Shown one piece after another: positions 10,561 through 24,265 of a DNA stretch of 64,000 bases (position 1 is its first letter; every line of letters starts with the position of its first letter). Origin of the DNA: Cinclus cinclus (lineage: Eukaryota; Chordata; Aves; Passeriformes; Cinclidae). The stretch is from contig NC_085060.1 in assembly GCF_963662255.1 (NCBI RefSeq), positions 11,285,630 through 11,349,629 of the forward strand. Reading direction: 5' to 3'. The translations under genes were made by a program, and so were the position numbers. Under the pieces are notes generated by a model. It did not search any database and was not told where the DNA came from. It saw nothing but the letters and a program-made list of their open reading frames with translations.

Positions 10561-13500
10561 TCCCTAGATGCTGGAGGCTTGGGACTATAATGTCCTGACT
10601 GCTATTTTTTTGCTGGGAATTTCAGAGAAAGAGACAGGAAAATGGCTACTGAATGACTTTTTAGGACCTACTTTTCTCTTCCCTCTTTTTCCGTGTGCTG
10701 TATTTATCATTCTTGTGTCTGTGCTCAAGCTTCACTTACTGTGTCTTACCAAGTCTTGCAAATAAAACTTCCTTTCCTAAGCATTTACCTGTTCACTTAA
10801 GTGTCATTCATACACTAATCAAAATTATTCTTCTTTCAGTTTTCATATTTAAGCAGTGATATTTTTATTCCTTCTCATAAGTATTATTTCTAGAAATCTA
10901 CAGTTCATTTGAAACTATAGTAACCAGAAGGGAAAGCTGCATGAGTATCTCTCTTGGATCTGTGGTGTAGGTCTGTTGTTACTTGCCTGATAAAACAGTT
11001 GGGTAAAGAAAAGGTGAAACTGGCTTTTGCATGTTGATTTACCCAACGTAGAAATGGTTTAACAAGGCAAATGCTTCAGTAACAATGGAAAATGTTTGGG
11101 CTTTAGTCTCCACTCAATTACACTTATTTTCAATATTCTGTGTTTAAGCTGTTCTTGTTTTATTAAGTGTACTTCCATTCAACTAGTTCTGATAACTTGT
11201 GTTTTCAGAACTGATAGATATTACTATTTGATTAATTTAAAAATGTTTATCTATTAAAAAGTATTGCTGATGTAGTGACATGTATGCTGTATTACCACTC
11301 TGCTATGAAACAAACCAGATTTTGTACACAGGCAAGTTGTGACTTGACAGTTGAAATATAATCAAAAAAATCCGCCTTTAGGAATTTTGTTTCTCTTGCT
11401 ACATTGCATTGTCTCTGTTATACTGCTCAATTTCTATTCAGCAATACAGTGGTTTTATGAAAGTTAACTTTGAATATGATTGTACCTCAGGGCAGCACTT
11501 GGTGCTAAACAGAAATTTTCAAAGGTGCCAAGACACAGATTGTTTACATCAGTATGATATTAAAATGTCAAAAACATTTTTAGACACTTTCAGTTCAATA
11601 ACATTGGATAGAAGAAAATGCAAAAAGTCATCCTCTTTGTATACAGTAGGTCACTTGTTTGGATTCTTCCTATTCACCTCCAAATGTAGTAACAATCTGT
11701 TAAACTGAATTCTCAAGGTTTTTCCTTTTTGTGCCAAGGGGCTCTAAACTGTGCAAAGCATACGTTGCATTCAAAACTGGTTAGAGAAGTTGTGTTTACA
11801 AAAAAGGATTTATGCATTCTCGCAAAATCCTGCAAATGGGTTTAGTCTTCCCCTATCTCCAGTGAAGGGAAGCACGGAAAAATTCTAATAGCTCTTTTGG
11901 ATGCAAGGTTGACTCAGTGTTCCTGGTGGCCTGGGAATTTGAGAAACTTACTGAAGTTTTTCAGTTCCTTTACAATAAGCACTCTTTGTTAGTGTATAAG
12001 GAATTAAGCATCCTCAGAGATGAAATGGGATTACTATGATGAAGGAAAATACAGCAAGAAAGTTAGGAAAGGCAGGAATGTGTAAGAATATGGTGATGAA
12101 TCCCAGTGTGTTGTGTGTCCAGTTCTATCATCTTCTCTTTCTTTTTTCTGTTGTGGAATATGTTGGCATTGAGTTATTAAATACGTACAGTGTAAGTAAC
12201 TGCTTTAATGTAAAAACTTAATTTTGGAACCCATTGCCACATGTGGAAAGGTACAAATGTTTGTCTTGGATGTTTAATTTTTCAATTCGTAACCATCAAA
12301 CATTAAAGGCTTTTTGAACAGGCTTTGGAGGGGAGAAATCAAACTGGTGATCCATTGGTAAAATATTTTTTTCTGTGAGGGTAGTTGGTGGAAAGAATAG
12401 TTACTTCACTGATATGAAAGAACAGAATTGAACAGTTGTGTAACTGAGTAATCTTTCTACATAACTTCTTATGCAGAATTTCTTCTCTCATTCATAGTGT
12501 TCTTCCTTCCATACCTGTTCACTTCAAGCTACCAAAGATGAGCCTTCCCATTCACAGGGCAGTTCCATGAGTAAGTGCTGCTACTAGGGTGCTTCTGTCT
12601 CTGTGTCCTGACCACGTGCTCTGTTGCTAGCACTGTGTCTGTGTTTTATGGCCACTTGAACCTTACAGGTGAACTGGTTTAAGGAGTTAAACTCTGAAGG
12701 AGAATATTTTTCTGTGGGTTAAATTCCTGTGGAGTCACATGTTTGTTCCTTCTGTATGGAAGATGATATTGGAGCTTTTGGCTGGTATGAATACAGAAAT
12801 ATTCAGTATTTCAGTAGTTGAAGTGTTTTATCAGTTACCTGGTCTAACAGTAGTAGCAGTCTTCTGTAACTGTAGAGCCAGGAAAAGAAGACTATTCCCA
12901 CTGTCATCTACTACTTTTCTATTTGGTCTTACTCATAAAAACCATCAGGCTGACGTGCCAATTCCAAAAGTAGTCCTCTAATCTCTGTGGTGATCTCCAT
13001 TTTATCTTCCCCCCAATGAAATGCTTCAAAGTCTGTCACAGATCAATTAAAGCTCCAGAAGGAAATTCAGGACTGCAGTTGATTTTCATTAATTTATGCA
13101 GGCAGGAAGATGGTGTGCATTTTTTTCTGGTTTTAGTCTATGTGCTGGCTAGAAGTTGTGCAGGTGTTACTGGGAATAAAATGGAAGGGGTAAGAGAAGA
13201 GTTTACGAACGGTTATAAGATATTTTTCTTGCAGCTTTGGCATGGTTAATCAGATGCTGTTTTAAAGACCCTGCTAGACCTCCTCTTTCAGCTGGATGCT
13301 TACCAGCCAGCTGTGGTTAGATTTTATTATGAGCCTTTGCACTCTTGAGTTTTCTGTGGTTCCTGGAAGCTGCAGTGCCAGTTCCATACATGAAGTCTGG
13401 CTTTGGCCTGTTTACAGAATATGGACTTGTGCTGTGCAATGATCCTAAGCCCTGTCCTTCCTAGCTTCAGAAGATTCTGGGGCATGCTGAGGCTGCAGGT

Positions 13501-16500
13501 CTTATCTCTGAGAGTACCTAATAATTGAATCAGGCATACCCTTTTTTAATCTCATAAAATATTTATGTTGTCCTTCAGAGATATTGAGAGATGCCTGAAC
13601 ATGTCATGTGCCTCTCCTCTTTACCTCGCTTTTGGCTCAATTTATGAGACCATTTTGTTTTCTTCCACTCTTGGAAGAAACCTTGCAGAGTGTTTTTTTG
13701 CAATATGGGATCCTAGCTAAGAAGATGTTGGTTTTTTTACGTATTTGGGAAGAGCTTTGCTCTTGAATGATCAAGCTATTGCATTGTGATTCATTGCCTA
13801 ATTCCTCGCCATTTTAGATTTTAAATCCAGGAAAACTAGTCTGCTCTAAGCAGAGCTGTGATGCAGTGAAAATAAGATTCTATATGAAAATTGAACTGAC
13901 ACCGACTCTGTCAGCTGACTTTGCTTTGTGAAGTTGTAGTCTGGTCAGGAATACTAGGCAACAGGAAAGTCGTATTTACAAGATGTTTGGAGTTCTGCAG
14001 ATCGTTTTAGGTTGTACAGAGGATTATAGAGATGTGGGTTGTTCAGCATGCGTTTATATAAGCTGTGTTGGAACAGGAGTTTCTTTTTTGGTGTTGGAAT
14101 TTGGAGCAGGCTGTGGGCATTGCGTCTCCCCAGTTTGCAGGTGCTCCTTAGAAGGACTGTAGTAGTGAATATAGCTGCAATTGCCTGAGCTGTTTCTCCT
14201 TACCACTGTTGAAATGTTTCTGTGGGATTTCACTGCTTGGAAGCATGCCAGAATGAGTGTGTGGGAAGACTTAATACTGGCTACTTACATAGCATTTTGT
14301 ATGTTCAAACTCTTCTGCAAGTATTAACTAATCTTTATTTAACATTTGAGCCTAATTTCTGTCAGTATAAATCAATAACAGGCAGTTATGACCCCTATTT
14401 TTTTGATGTCAAAAGAACAAAATGCTGTAACTAGAATAGTAAGAGTAATCTTTATCATCTCATTAACAGACCGGTTTTTGTCACTGTACCCTTCTGGTTT
14501 CATGTGGTGTAGAAAAAGTTACCAATGGAGTGTAGCACTACTCTTCAGGAGGTCTCTAGAGGCATTTTAGGATGCTGACTGTGGGAAGGAATCGCATTGT
14601 GTTCATTTTGTGTGTGGTATTTCAAGCTTTTCTGTGTTGGTTTTTGTTTCTCCAATGTTAAAGTTGATTTCTTTCCAGTCTGGGGAGCCATAGCATATTC
14701 ATAACAAGTAATGCTGTGAGAATAATGTTCATTCTGAGCTTACTGCTTAAGAACTGTCATTCATCTTAAAATTTATAGTTAGGTTGAAAATTCCTGTGAA
14801 AGTTACTAAGGTTTACCCTACTTGCATTTTGCCATTATAAATGCCAGTTTTCAGTTAACTGATATTTATTAAATAGAATTGCTATGACAAATTCATTAAG
14901 CTATTAGTGTTTTAATTACTGTAAGGTTGTCACAGCACCAACCCTAAAGTTTTTATTAGGGTCCCATATTTTACTTTGAAAATTACTGTTACACTGTTTT
15001 TTGTTGATACTGTTGTTCAGCTCTAAATGACTGCGGTGTTGTATGGAAGTGTTTTGCTGCAGCAACGTCTAAAAAATCAGCATATGGATTTCAAACAGAT
15101 TTGTAATTAATAAAAATGTCCCTTTTGAGTTGCAGTTTTTGCAGATGATTCGTATTGCATTCTACTAGCCAGATTTTTTACAGCTTCTTTATATCTTGAA
15201 GAGATAATAAAATAGTTTTCTTCATGTAATTTACAGCTGTAGTTTGCATGAAGTGAAAAGTGCATGTCTACAATTTGGATTGGATATGTTTTCATATTAA
15301 GCATCCTTTTAAAGTGTGGCCTCAGTTCTGGCTTAACAGTTAAGATTTTGTCATTCCAGCTTTTGCTTTGGAAGTTAAATATTAAAGAGGTTTATACAGT
15401 GAATTGCATGCTGGAAACAGCCTGGATTAATAGGAAGAAGTATTGAGGTCAGGGTGCTTAGTATAGGTGTGGTATTGTGCTAAACCAGCTCATTTTCTGC
15501 CCCATGACTAGCCTGGACACTCTTCCATTTTATTGTGTTCCATCTTGGAGATGCTCACAGAATTCTAAGGGAAATGAAGTGGCGGATTTGGCTTATTGGT
15601 CTTAAACTTTTAACAGAGAATTCAAGGACAAATTCACCAAATTAATGTAATTTTTTAAAAATTTGTTTTCATTCATAATAGCATTATTTGTAAAAGCTGT
15701 GCAGTTCAATGAAGAAAATAATTAGAAATAGAACTAGTTCTCATTAAGTACTCTTGGAGTATTGAACTACTCAGTGGTGAGTGCTGTCTGTGTTGGAATA
15801 AAATTAGTCCTGGCTTTGCATGGAGGAATGGTAGGTTCTAATCAGGTCTGATGTGTTGAAGTAACTTTGTAATAGTAATGGATTAGGGAACCTAGATAAG
15901 ACTGCTCTAGGTTGTACTTGGTAAAATGAGTTAGTAGTTCATTTTTCTGCAAGAATTCAACAATTTTCTATTTCTGTTGCATCTCTGCTGCTTTGTAGGC
16001 TTTAGGCAAAGGCAATCGACTGTTGCCTTATCAGAACACTGAATTTATTCAGTCAGCACAAACCAGAATGAGTTAAGAATTTTCATTACTGTTGGAAAAA
16101 CAGCATGTGGGGCAAGGCTTTTCTGTTTCATAGCTGGCTAGGTAACACTTGGTACAGGCACTTGGGTGTTGTACTAAATATTCTTCATAGTGCCATAGCC
16201 AGAGAGAGTAGGCTGGGTTTGGAGCAGTGTATGGCAACTTCTAAAGTAGTTAGTTGTAGCTACCAGAACAGTACAGACATCTCTGTTTGCTTTTGGTCGA
16301 ATTGGACAGTTGATTATGTCTGCCATAGCATCACTCATTTTCAAAAGAGCTGTTTTGCACCAGCCACAGGACTCTTTTGTTGAGCCAGTTCAGCTTATTA
16401 AACTGTTGGAAAGCTAATTCATTTGAAAAGAAATTAATAGATTGTTGCTCAACAAAGAGTATGACAAGTGCCCTTGACTATGAAGTATGGCCAGAAGTAA

Positions 16501-19500
16501 ATGCAAGAAGGGGCCAGTGGGACTGCTCTTTTTCCAGTAGTAACCCATCTATTTTATTGTATTATCAAACTACTATGGGTATTGTTTGCAATTTCATTCA
16601 TTATTTAGCAAAAAAGTGGATAGTTAATGCACTCTCTTCAAAAACTGATTTAAATGTTCTCTTAGTTGATAAGTGAAAGGAATAAGAGAATAAAATTTGA
16701 AATCACTAGAACCTGGCCAAGTTACTCTTGAACAGATTCCTTTTCTATAGGTCAATGACAAGATGAGAAGGTGTAGAAAAAGCAAAGATTGTGAAATAGG
16801 AAAGTAAGCAGGAATGGTGGAAGTGCTTCAGTTGTGGAATGCATTTTGTATAACGTGTAATATTTTGTACTCTTAAGTATTCAATAATAGTGATGGAAAC
16901 CCTTTTAACTGCTGGAGGGCATGAATAAAAATGTATATTTAATTTTTAGATTTGGTAGCTTCTGTACAAAATATTTAACAATGACATTTAGAGTTGAAGG
17001 GTTTGTTTTGCAGGTCATATATTGGACTTGGATACCACAGTGTCATAGAACACAGTCAAATGTCTTAGAAACATGGGGTATCTGTGTTTCTTTTATTTAA
17101 GTAGTTCTCTGGAGTCATGAATCTGGGAATCTGTTTTACTCCAAATAAAATGGAGCAGGATTCTTTATGTGTGTGGAGAACCTGTAAATGGCTGAATGAA
17201 TCAATTAGAAGATATCAACAATATAAGCTGCATATTGCTGTAAAATCACTGCTGTTTTGGGCATCGTTCAAAACCTTAATTATTGCAATTGTCACATCCT
17301 GAAACTTTATCTTGTAGCAAATCAGAAGTTTTTATCTTCTGTGGTAATAAACAACAAGCCAAAAAAGTTAATTGAAAGATGTATTTCACCACTGTTATTA
17401 CTTGATCCTCGAATCTTAGGAAGTGATGCTAAGGAATGTCTTTCTATGGATATACATGGCATGAGTTCAAAAGGAGAGCAAAATAAGTTGTTTATGTTAA
17501 GAGAAGTGTAAATTGCTGAGAAATAGGGTTGTCAGAAGAAAACACTGGTTTGGACTATTTTAATGAGATAGTGTAATGATAAATCAGCATTGAAGAAAAT
17601 GCAAACTCATGGGAGTAAGGGGTTTCTTTAAGGAAAATGTCGTTGAGTATATACACTACAGTATTTTGGTTTGTTATAGTCTATATTTGTTTTACTGGAC
17701 AAATAAGGTGTTTACTTTTGGAGATACTTTCTTCTGATATATAAGTGAAGGTTTTTTATTCTAAAAATACTATTGTATTTTAAATTCTTTAGAGTAATGG
17801 TGACTTTTGAAGCTGTGTGTGTTCTGTATGTGTCTTTTCTTTGTCTGCATTCTTGAAAACCACCTTTTCCCAAGCACAACATTCAATCAGTGCTACATAA
17901 AGGAAGAGCTTCCATTGTCTGTAATACTGCTTTTAGTACTGTTTCAGATTGTTTTTAAATTATAAAATAATTAACTGTCATATTTAGTGCCCACCTTTTG
18001 TGCATAAGGTCTGGCAGCACTCTTATGTGACAATGAATCAAAAATGCCACACCTACACATTAGGAAGATGCTGACTTATTCTTCCTATGCAGACTTACTC
18101 TTCCTGTTTGTAAAATCAGCCTGTAATCCAGCAGGTTTAATGATGGATCACATATCTTCTGTCCAGGACAGATCTGGTTAATGAAAAAATGACAGATATG
18201 TAGTTGTGGGCTTCAGTCTAAGGGACATGGAGGTTCTGTGAGTGTGTGATCTGATGCTGCTTGTGTCCAGATATAAACACTTGTATCACTGTCCAAGGAC
18301 TCCTGGGTGTGCTTCTGTGTCTTGTTGGCACAGAAGGCAGATGTTCATGCAAAAACCTGGAAGACGGTGTGATTTCAGTATCATGCTGCACTTTTTGGCT
18401 GTGTTGTAAATTAGTCTGTGTTTAGACTCTTTGGTGGCTTAATTTTGGAACGAGATGGTTTTTTGTTCTGAAAATGCAGTGCAGTAGCTTGAAACTCACT
18501 GGTTTATTGTTCCCCTGAGTGTTGTTGCTTGTGGACTGTGTGTTGACACTACAGGTGGGCATACCTGTTGAGTGCATTATCTCCTTGTGTTGCTTCATGA
18601 GGTACAAAATAAAATTCATAAGTTATGTTATTGTTGAACTTTCTAACAACTGTGAAGTATTATAAGACTACTAAAATGCTCTTCACTGAGAACTTAAATA
18701 AAGGTAAAAGATGCTGCAAGAAAGCCTAATTTTACTTAATAATTACTAAACTGTCTGGTAGGTAAATACAGCCCATGTCATAATGGCAGAATATTAATAT
18801 TCTGATCATAATTTGGTAGTAGTTAGTTTCCTGAAGTAATTCTTTAACCATGCCATTTTCATTTTTTCCTTCTGGTCTCTCATTCCTGCTCCCAGATATT
18901 CAGATTATGATTGGCATCTGTCATTTAACACTCTTAAGTCCTCTGTCTTCTGGAATTCTCTGCAAGACTTGGTAATGCTGCCCTATTTAATTGCATAAAT
19001 TTTTTTTTGCTTGCATTGATGTTTGCTAATTCATCCTGTGAGGCAAATGGTCTTTGGAGTAACAAGTAGGAAGGGGGAAGTTGTGATTAATGGAGATGTA
19101 GGCTAATGGGTCCACATCAAATGCTACCACTGACAAGGCATAAGAAACTCCACCAGGATCTTTTTAAAAAAATCTGCTAAACCAGAGGAAGTGTAAGGGG
19201 CACTCTGGGGTTTTAGGGATCTGTTCATTGCTATGGAAGTAGACTTGATCACTTAATACCAGTGAGGGGCAAAAGGCTGGAAATGGAGAAATAAAATATT
19301 TTCTCTGATTATTGTCACTCACAATTCTTTAGCTAGATGTGCAGTATTACAAAGGCTTTTTAATTTTTTAAAATAAATTTTTAGGCTTCTGAAGATAGGT
19401 CTACCTGTAAGATTGTGAAGGCCCACAATCTGCTTAGTCATGAATTCAAGTTGATAAAGCAGCCCTTGAACTTAAGTTTCATTTTATTCTTGTATATACC

Positions 19501-21599
19501 GATGGAGAGGGTAAAAAACCCCCAATTTTTCACTGTATCAGGAAAGATTTTCACGTTAGCTCAGTCAGCTTTAATTGAAATTATTCATTACTTTGCAGTG
19601 AGAAGTACAGGATCATACAGTTGAATAAATATTTGTAAGAAATTTTCTGGTCATAACAGGTTTTCTTTTGTTTTGTTTTTTTAAGCACGTTCTGCTTCTA
19701 ATCTCACTTGTGGATGCAATAATGTGTGCTACCCAAGCTTAGAAAAGTGATTGTTGAAGGCCACAAATAAACAGGCAAGCAGAGGATTGCTGAGCTCTTG
19801 AGGGAGGTGGGGTTTGGTTGGTGAAGTCAGCTGGGCACTGCAGCTCTTGCAAAGCTAAGGTGTGAGCTTTGGTGGTCTTGCTCTTTGCTTTATATGATTT
19901 TAGTGATGGAAGATTGAAACCGAGGCGAGCTATAACATTTCAGTTGTTTAACTTTGGAGTGGCCAAACACCCCTAAGTAGATTGACTGTAGTGTATAGTC
20001 ATCCAGCTCCTCCTACTTCAGCCAACCATATTTAACTTTGTACAATATACCTTGCTTAAAGGTCTGTGTAAAACTCACATCCTGCTAAAAATTCCTCTAA
20101 TTTCTTGTCAGTAGCATTTATACTGCACTGGTGTCCAGCTGTGGAGGAAAAAAAATTACATGCATTGGGTGCTTAGTGTTTTTTCACATAACTGAATGAA
20201 GCATGTGAAATTCAGGAGGTAGCCACTAGAAGATTTCATAGTATTTTTCACTATTTTGAACCTAAAAAAAAAGTATCTTGTCTTACAGCATTTATTGAGA
20301 ACACTTCTGCCAATCTTTTGGCTTTTTTGGGGAGCAATACGAGATTCCTTTGTCTAAAGAGTGACTGTTAGGTTAACAGCCTGTTTTATATAGTTAAAAT
20401 GCTGCCTTTAAAAAAGATAATGGTTACATATTTGCAAATATTTATGGGGGACAATATTTTTGAATTCATACACTTTTTCTAAATGGCTTTCACAGAACAT
20501 CATTCTCTTTATGGTATTAGAGCAACCAGTGAATCAGCTGAATCTGGATTTGTAATTTGACTGTCTGTACTCCGTGTGTTTGTAGGATTTTTAATTTGGG
20601 AATTGCAGAAACCTTGCAGGAGTTCATAGCAGTTGTCACAGGCTACAGTGAGATTTAAAATTTTTGTGAGAATGTCTGGTTCTTGAATTTTCTTCTGATC
20701 AGTAAGAGATCATAAAGGAGCCTGTGCTACAAGGATGGATATGTAGGGATGCAAGTGTGAGTGCTGTCTGTATGTTAATGTTCAAGAAGGTTTTGAAGAA
20801 CTAGATATCATCTCTTAAAATGTCTTTTTTTTTCTTGCTCCCCACATGAAAATACAGTCAGCACTGAAGCAGCCATAGCAAAAAAATTTGTCTACTATAA
20901 AATGGCTGAAGGAAGGTTAGGAAGATGAATACTTTTTATTCCAGGTTTACAGTTTTCTTTAGGCTTTTTTGTGTTCATTTTTATTTCTGGTTTCAAGCTG
21001 TTTCATTGGAACACAGGTAATCTGTGTCTGGTGTTACTTACAAATGTTTGTGAAAGGTTTGTTTCACGTGACTGAAAATAAATTATAATTTTATCATTTT
21101 TTCTTAAAATATTATTTGTGAATGATTTTGTCTGTATCAAAAATACTCAAATATCAGTATTTCCTCTGAAAGAGGAGAATTTTGCCAATTGTGGCACAAA
21201 AAAGATTTTTAGTAGTAAGTTCTCTTCACTCATGACAAAATGCTCGTGTATCGCTCCTTTAACGTGACTGGGGAGACTAGAACAGTGCAGCAGTGCTGGC
21301 CTGGTGTGTGTGGCTTTGAACTGGAAGGGTACCCAAGTCATGTGGTTGTTCACTTTTTGTTCTCTCCCTGGCAGTGGGGGGGTTGCTACCTGTGTGTGCA
21401 TCCGTGTTATTGATGCTGCTTCAATCAACCACAAGCAGTTTCAAGAGAACATCTTGAAGACATGTTATTTCCTTGGGGATTTATTGCATTTGCAGCATCA
21501 CACCTCTGATCCTGCTGCTTACAGAATAAGATTATCAGCCATTAGGGCTGAATGTTAAATATGGTCACTATGTAGTGTTTCCCTTCTCATCTCTGATTT

Positions 21600-21600
<1 letters not shown>

Positions 21601-21635
<35 letters not shown>
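21601..21635. repeat. Poly(T) tract, 35 bases
   Basis: This is a 35-base uninterrupted T run in intron 1, the longest homopolymer in the window. It may be length-variable and error-prone in sequencing. Confidence 0.95.
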
Positions 21636-21636
<1 letters not shown>

Positions 21637-24218
21637 TTCGTCATTAAAAATCTCTCTCTAGTCTGTTTAGTTTTTGTGGGCTTTTTCCATGTGATGTTTT
21701 TCCTGTATTCATTGTTCCAGTATGAGTTCTGTTGTCTTCTTGGTCTCGCTGACAGACATGTTGATAGGTTTTTATAGAATGAATTTTTATACAAAATGCA
21801 TTTGCTTAATTTTCCTGAGGAAGATAAAAGTTCTGTCTTTTTTCTAGTCATCAGTTAATCTGTGGTTGCTTTATGTTGTTTCTCCCCCCTGACCCCCCTG
21901 TTAGCCTTGTGTACTCCAGAAAACAAAACAAAAAAATCACCTAAAATGCTTAAGTTTTGCTATCATGTTGCCTAGATGAGAACTGCTGAGAAGTAGTAAG
22001 TCATTGAACATTAGAAACTGTGTGACATAGAAAGCATCATGTGGTATTTTTACCTGGACAGTTTAAATATTTTTTGTTTGGTTTTGTTTTTTCCAGCACA
22101 CCGTATGGTCATACTTAGTTTATGTTACTCTACTGTGCAGGAGATGCACATGTTTTAAACCATGTAATTTATTAGTGAATAATAAATAATGTTTATTTAG
22201 TGTGTTATTTTAATGTAGATTTGGGGAATAATAAGCATTAAAACTTGTATTTTATCTTCCAATTTCAGAATAGGGAACTATCATAGTGCCTGTACCCTGA
22301 TGTGTTAATTGGTGAGAGATGTGGTTTAAATAGGCAGCCAGGGTACTTCTTTGTCTTCTCTCATCTGCAAATACTAGCTGCCATTGTGAATAAGAACATA
22401 GTTTTGGTAAAGGGGAAACATTTAATAGCATAATTTTTTGCAAGTGCTTGAGGGTTGTCAGTATTGCAGTCCAGCAAATACTTGGTGATTTCTTGAGCTG
22501 GAAATTGCTGCATGTGTTGCTCCAAGGTTGTACCTTGTATATAAAGTGAAATGCTTGATGATGTAAAGTGAATTGCTTGATGAGCACTTTGTTTTCTTCA
22601 GAGTTATTGGAAGACATGAAAATATTTTGATATCTGCTTCTGGAAATAGTGTTGGACAACTGTGTTTTTCTCTGTAAATTGATGTTTTTCCTTCTATTTA
22701 AATTAAGTGTATTGATTCTTGGGGAAGGCAGGTTGTTGATATTGTTAAAATTCTCAATTTATACTATGCAGTGCTTAACGTGTCAATTGAGACAACTTTA
22801 ATTTTCTCAATTAAATGTTCTTTTGGGGGCCTTTAGGGGACTATGATTGCCATTCTAAAATGTGTGTATTCAGGTTGGACTGTAATGCAGAATTAAATAC
22901 AGAAATACTGTAAAGAATGATTAAACTTTCCTTGTTGCAGAATGTGTCTTGGTAGTCTGTAATCAAGATACAATTATTTTGCTTTGAATGAAGAGACATG
23001 TATTTGTATATGTACAGAGAAACCTGAGGACATTCTGGAAAGGATAAGGTATCCTTTGTGGATTGGATTTTTTTGTAGTCGTAAAATGCCAATGTTACTT
23101 CCTTAATTATGTCCTAGGTTTTAAGAGTTTTATGCATTTGTTTGTGAGAAAGCTGTGTGAACAACAGTTTTGATGGAGTACTATCACTACAGGAGTGGAA
23201 CTGAAAAGGCTCATTTAGAGCTTGTCACTGGTGGTATGTTTACTGTGTGTGAATTCATACTTATATTTGATATCTAAATTTTAACACTTGCTATGCTTTC
23301 TTGTTTTTATTAATATACATGGATATTAATTGGAGTTAATTGCCTCGGAGACCTGTGCAGAGTTCTGTAAATTGAATGATACCTCTGGGTCTTGTGAAAG
23401 CTTCTTTTCATTTCTTAGATGGTGTTTGTGTGCTGTGATTTTCTTTTGCTGTTGAACAGCTGTGACTTTGCCATTCTCATGCTTTAGTCTTTCAACTACT
23501 CCAGCTGTGTCCTTAGACCTTTCCTTACCACGTAAGTTAAGTTCAGGAGGAGCTAATTACTGCTTGTTTGGGGTCCTCATCCATCTTCTCTGACCTTTTG
23601 AGGGTTCAGTGCTGCTGTCTGGCTCCCTCTCTGCTGGGCTGCTGCTCTTACCTTTGTTCCTTCCCTGCAGCTAAGACTTGCACAAGAGGAATTTTGCTAC
23701 TTTTTGGCCTAGCAGGTCTGTCTTGCTATGATCAGCTGCAAGAAGTGCTTACATACCTTTCTGGTGTTTTTTCCTTCTGCTTTGTTTTCTTAGTGTACTG
23801 TGTATTATACCAGGATCTCCAGTTCTAGGATAGTTTTTGCACTTGGCATATGAAGTCTTAAGTTAATTCACATAGTAATAAAATTTATGTTCTGTAATTA
23901 ATTTTTTTGGCAGGCATCTGTTTCACAGTAATGAACTGGTAGCAGTTCCTAAAATGTCTGTTGACTGTCTAGAGAATTGTAGGAAAGCTGGCATTTAAAA
24001 ATGTTTCTCATAACTGAAAGAAGTGGGTAGCTTTGTTTTAACCCATCTTTTCTCAGAAAAACTTCCAACTGAAATCTCTTTATCTAAATTTTAGAAACCA
24101 GTATGTTGTTTTTCTCTTGATCTCTGAATTTAAAGGATAGTTGCTTTCCCTTAATCTCAAAACCGCCTTGAAATAAAAAAATCATATACTAAGGATAGAG
24201 ATAGTAGTTGTGTTTCTT

Positions 24219-24265
24219 AAAAAAAAACAAAACAAAAAAAACCCAAAAAAAACCCCAAACCCAAA
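24219..24265. repeat. C/A-rich low-complexity tract
   Basis: This is an A-rich tract with interspersed C runs (AAAACAAAAC, AAAACCCAAAAAAAACCCC type). The same composition occurs near 4929-4957 and 54858-54972. Its complement (G/T-rich) recurs at several other places in the gene. Such tracts are frequent in bird genomes. Confidence 0.8.
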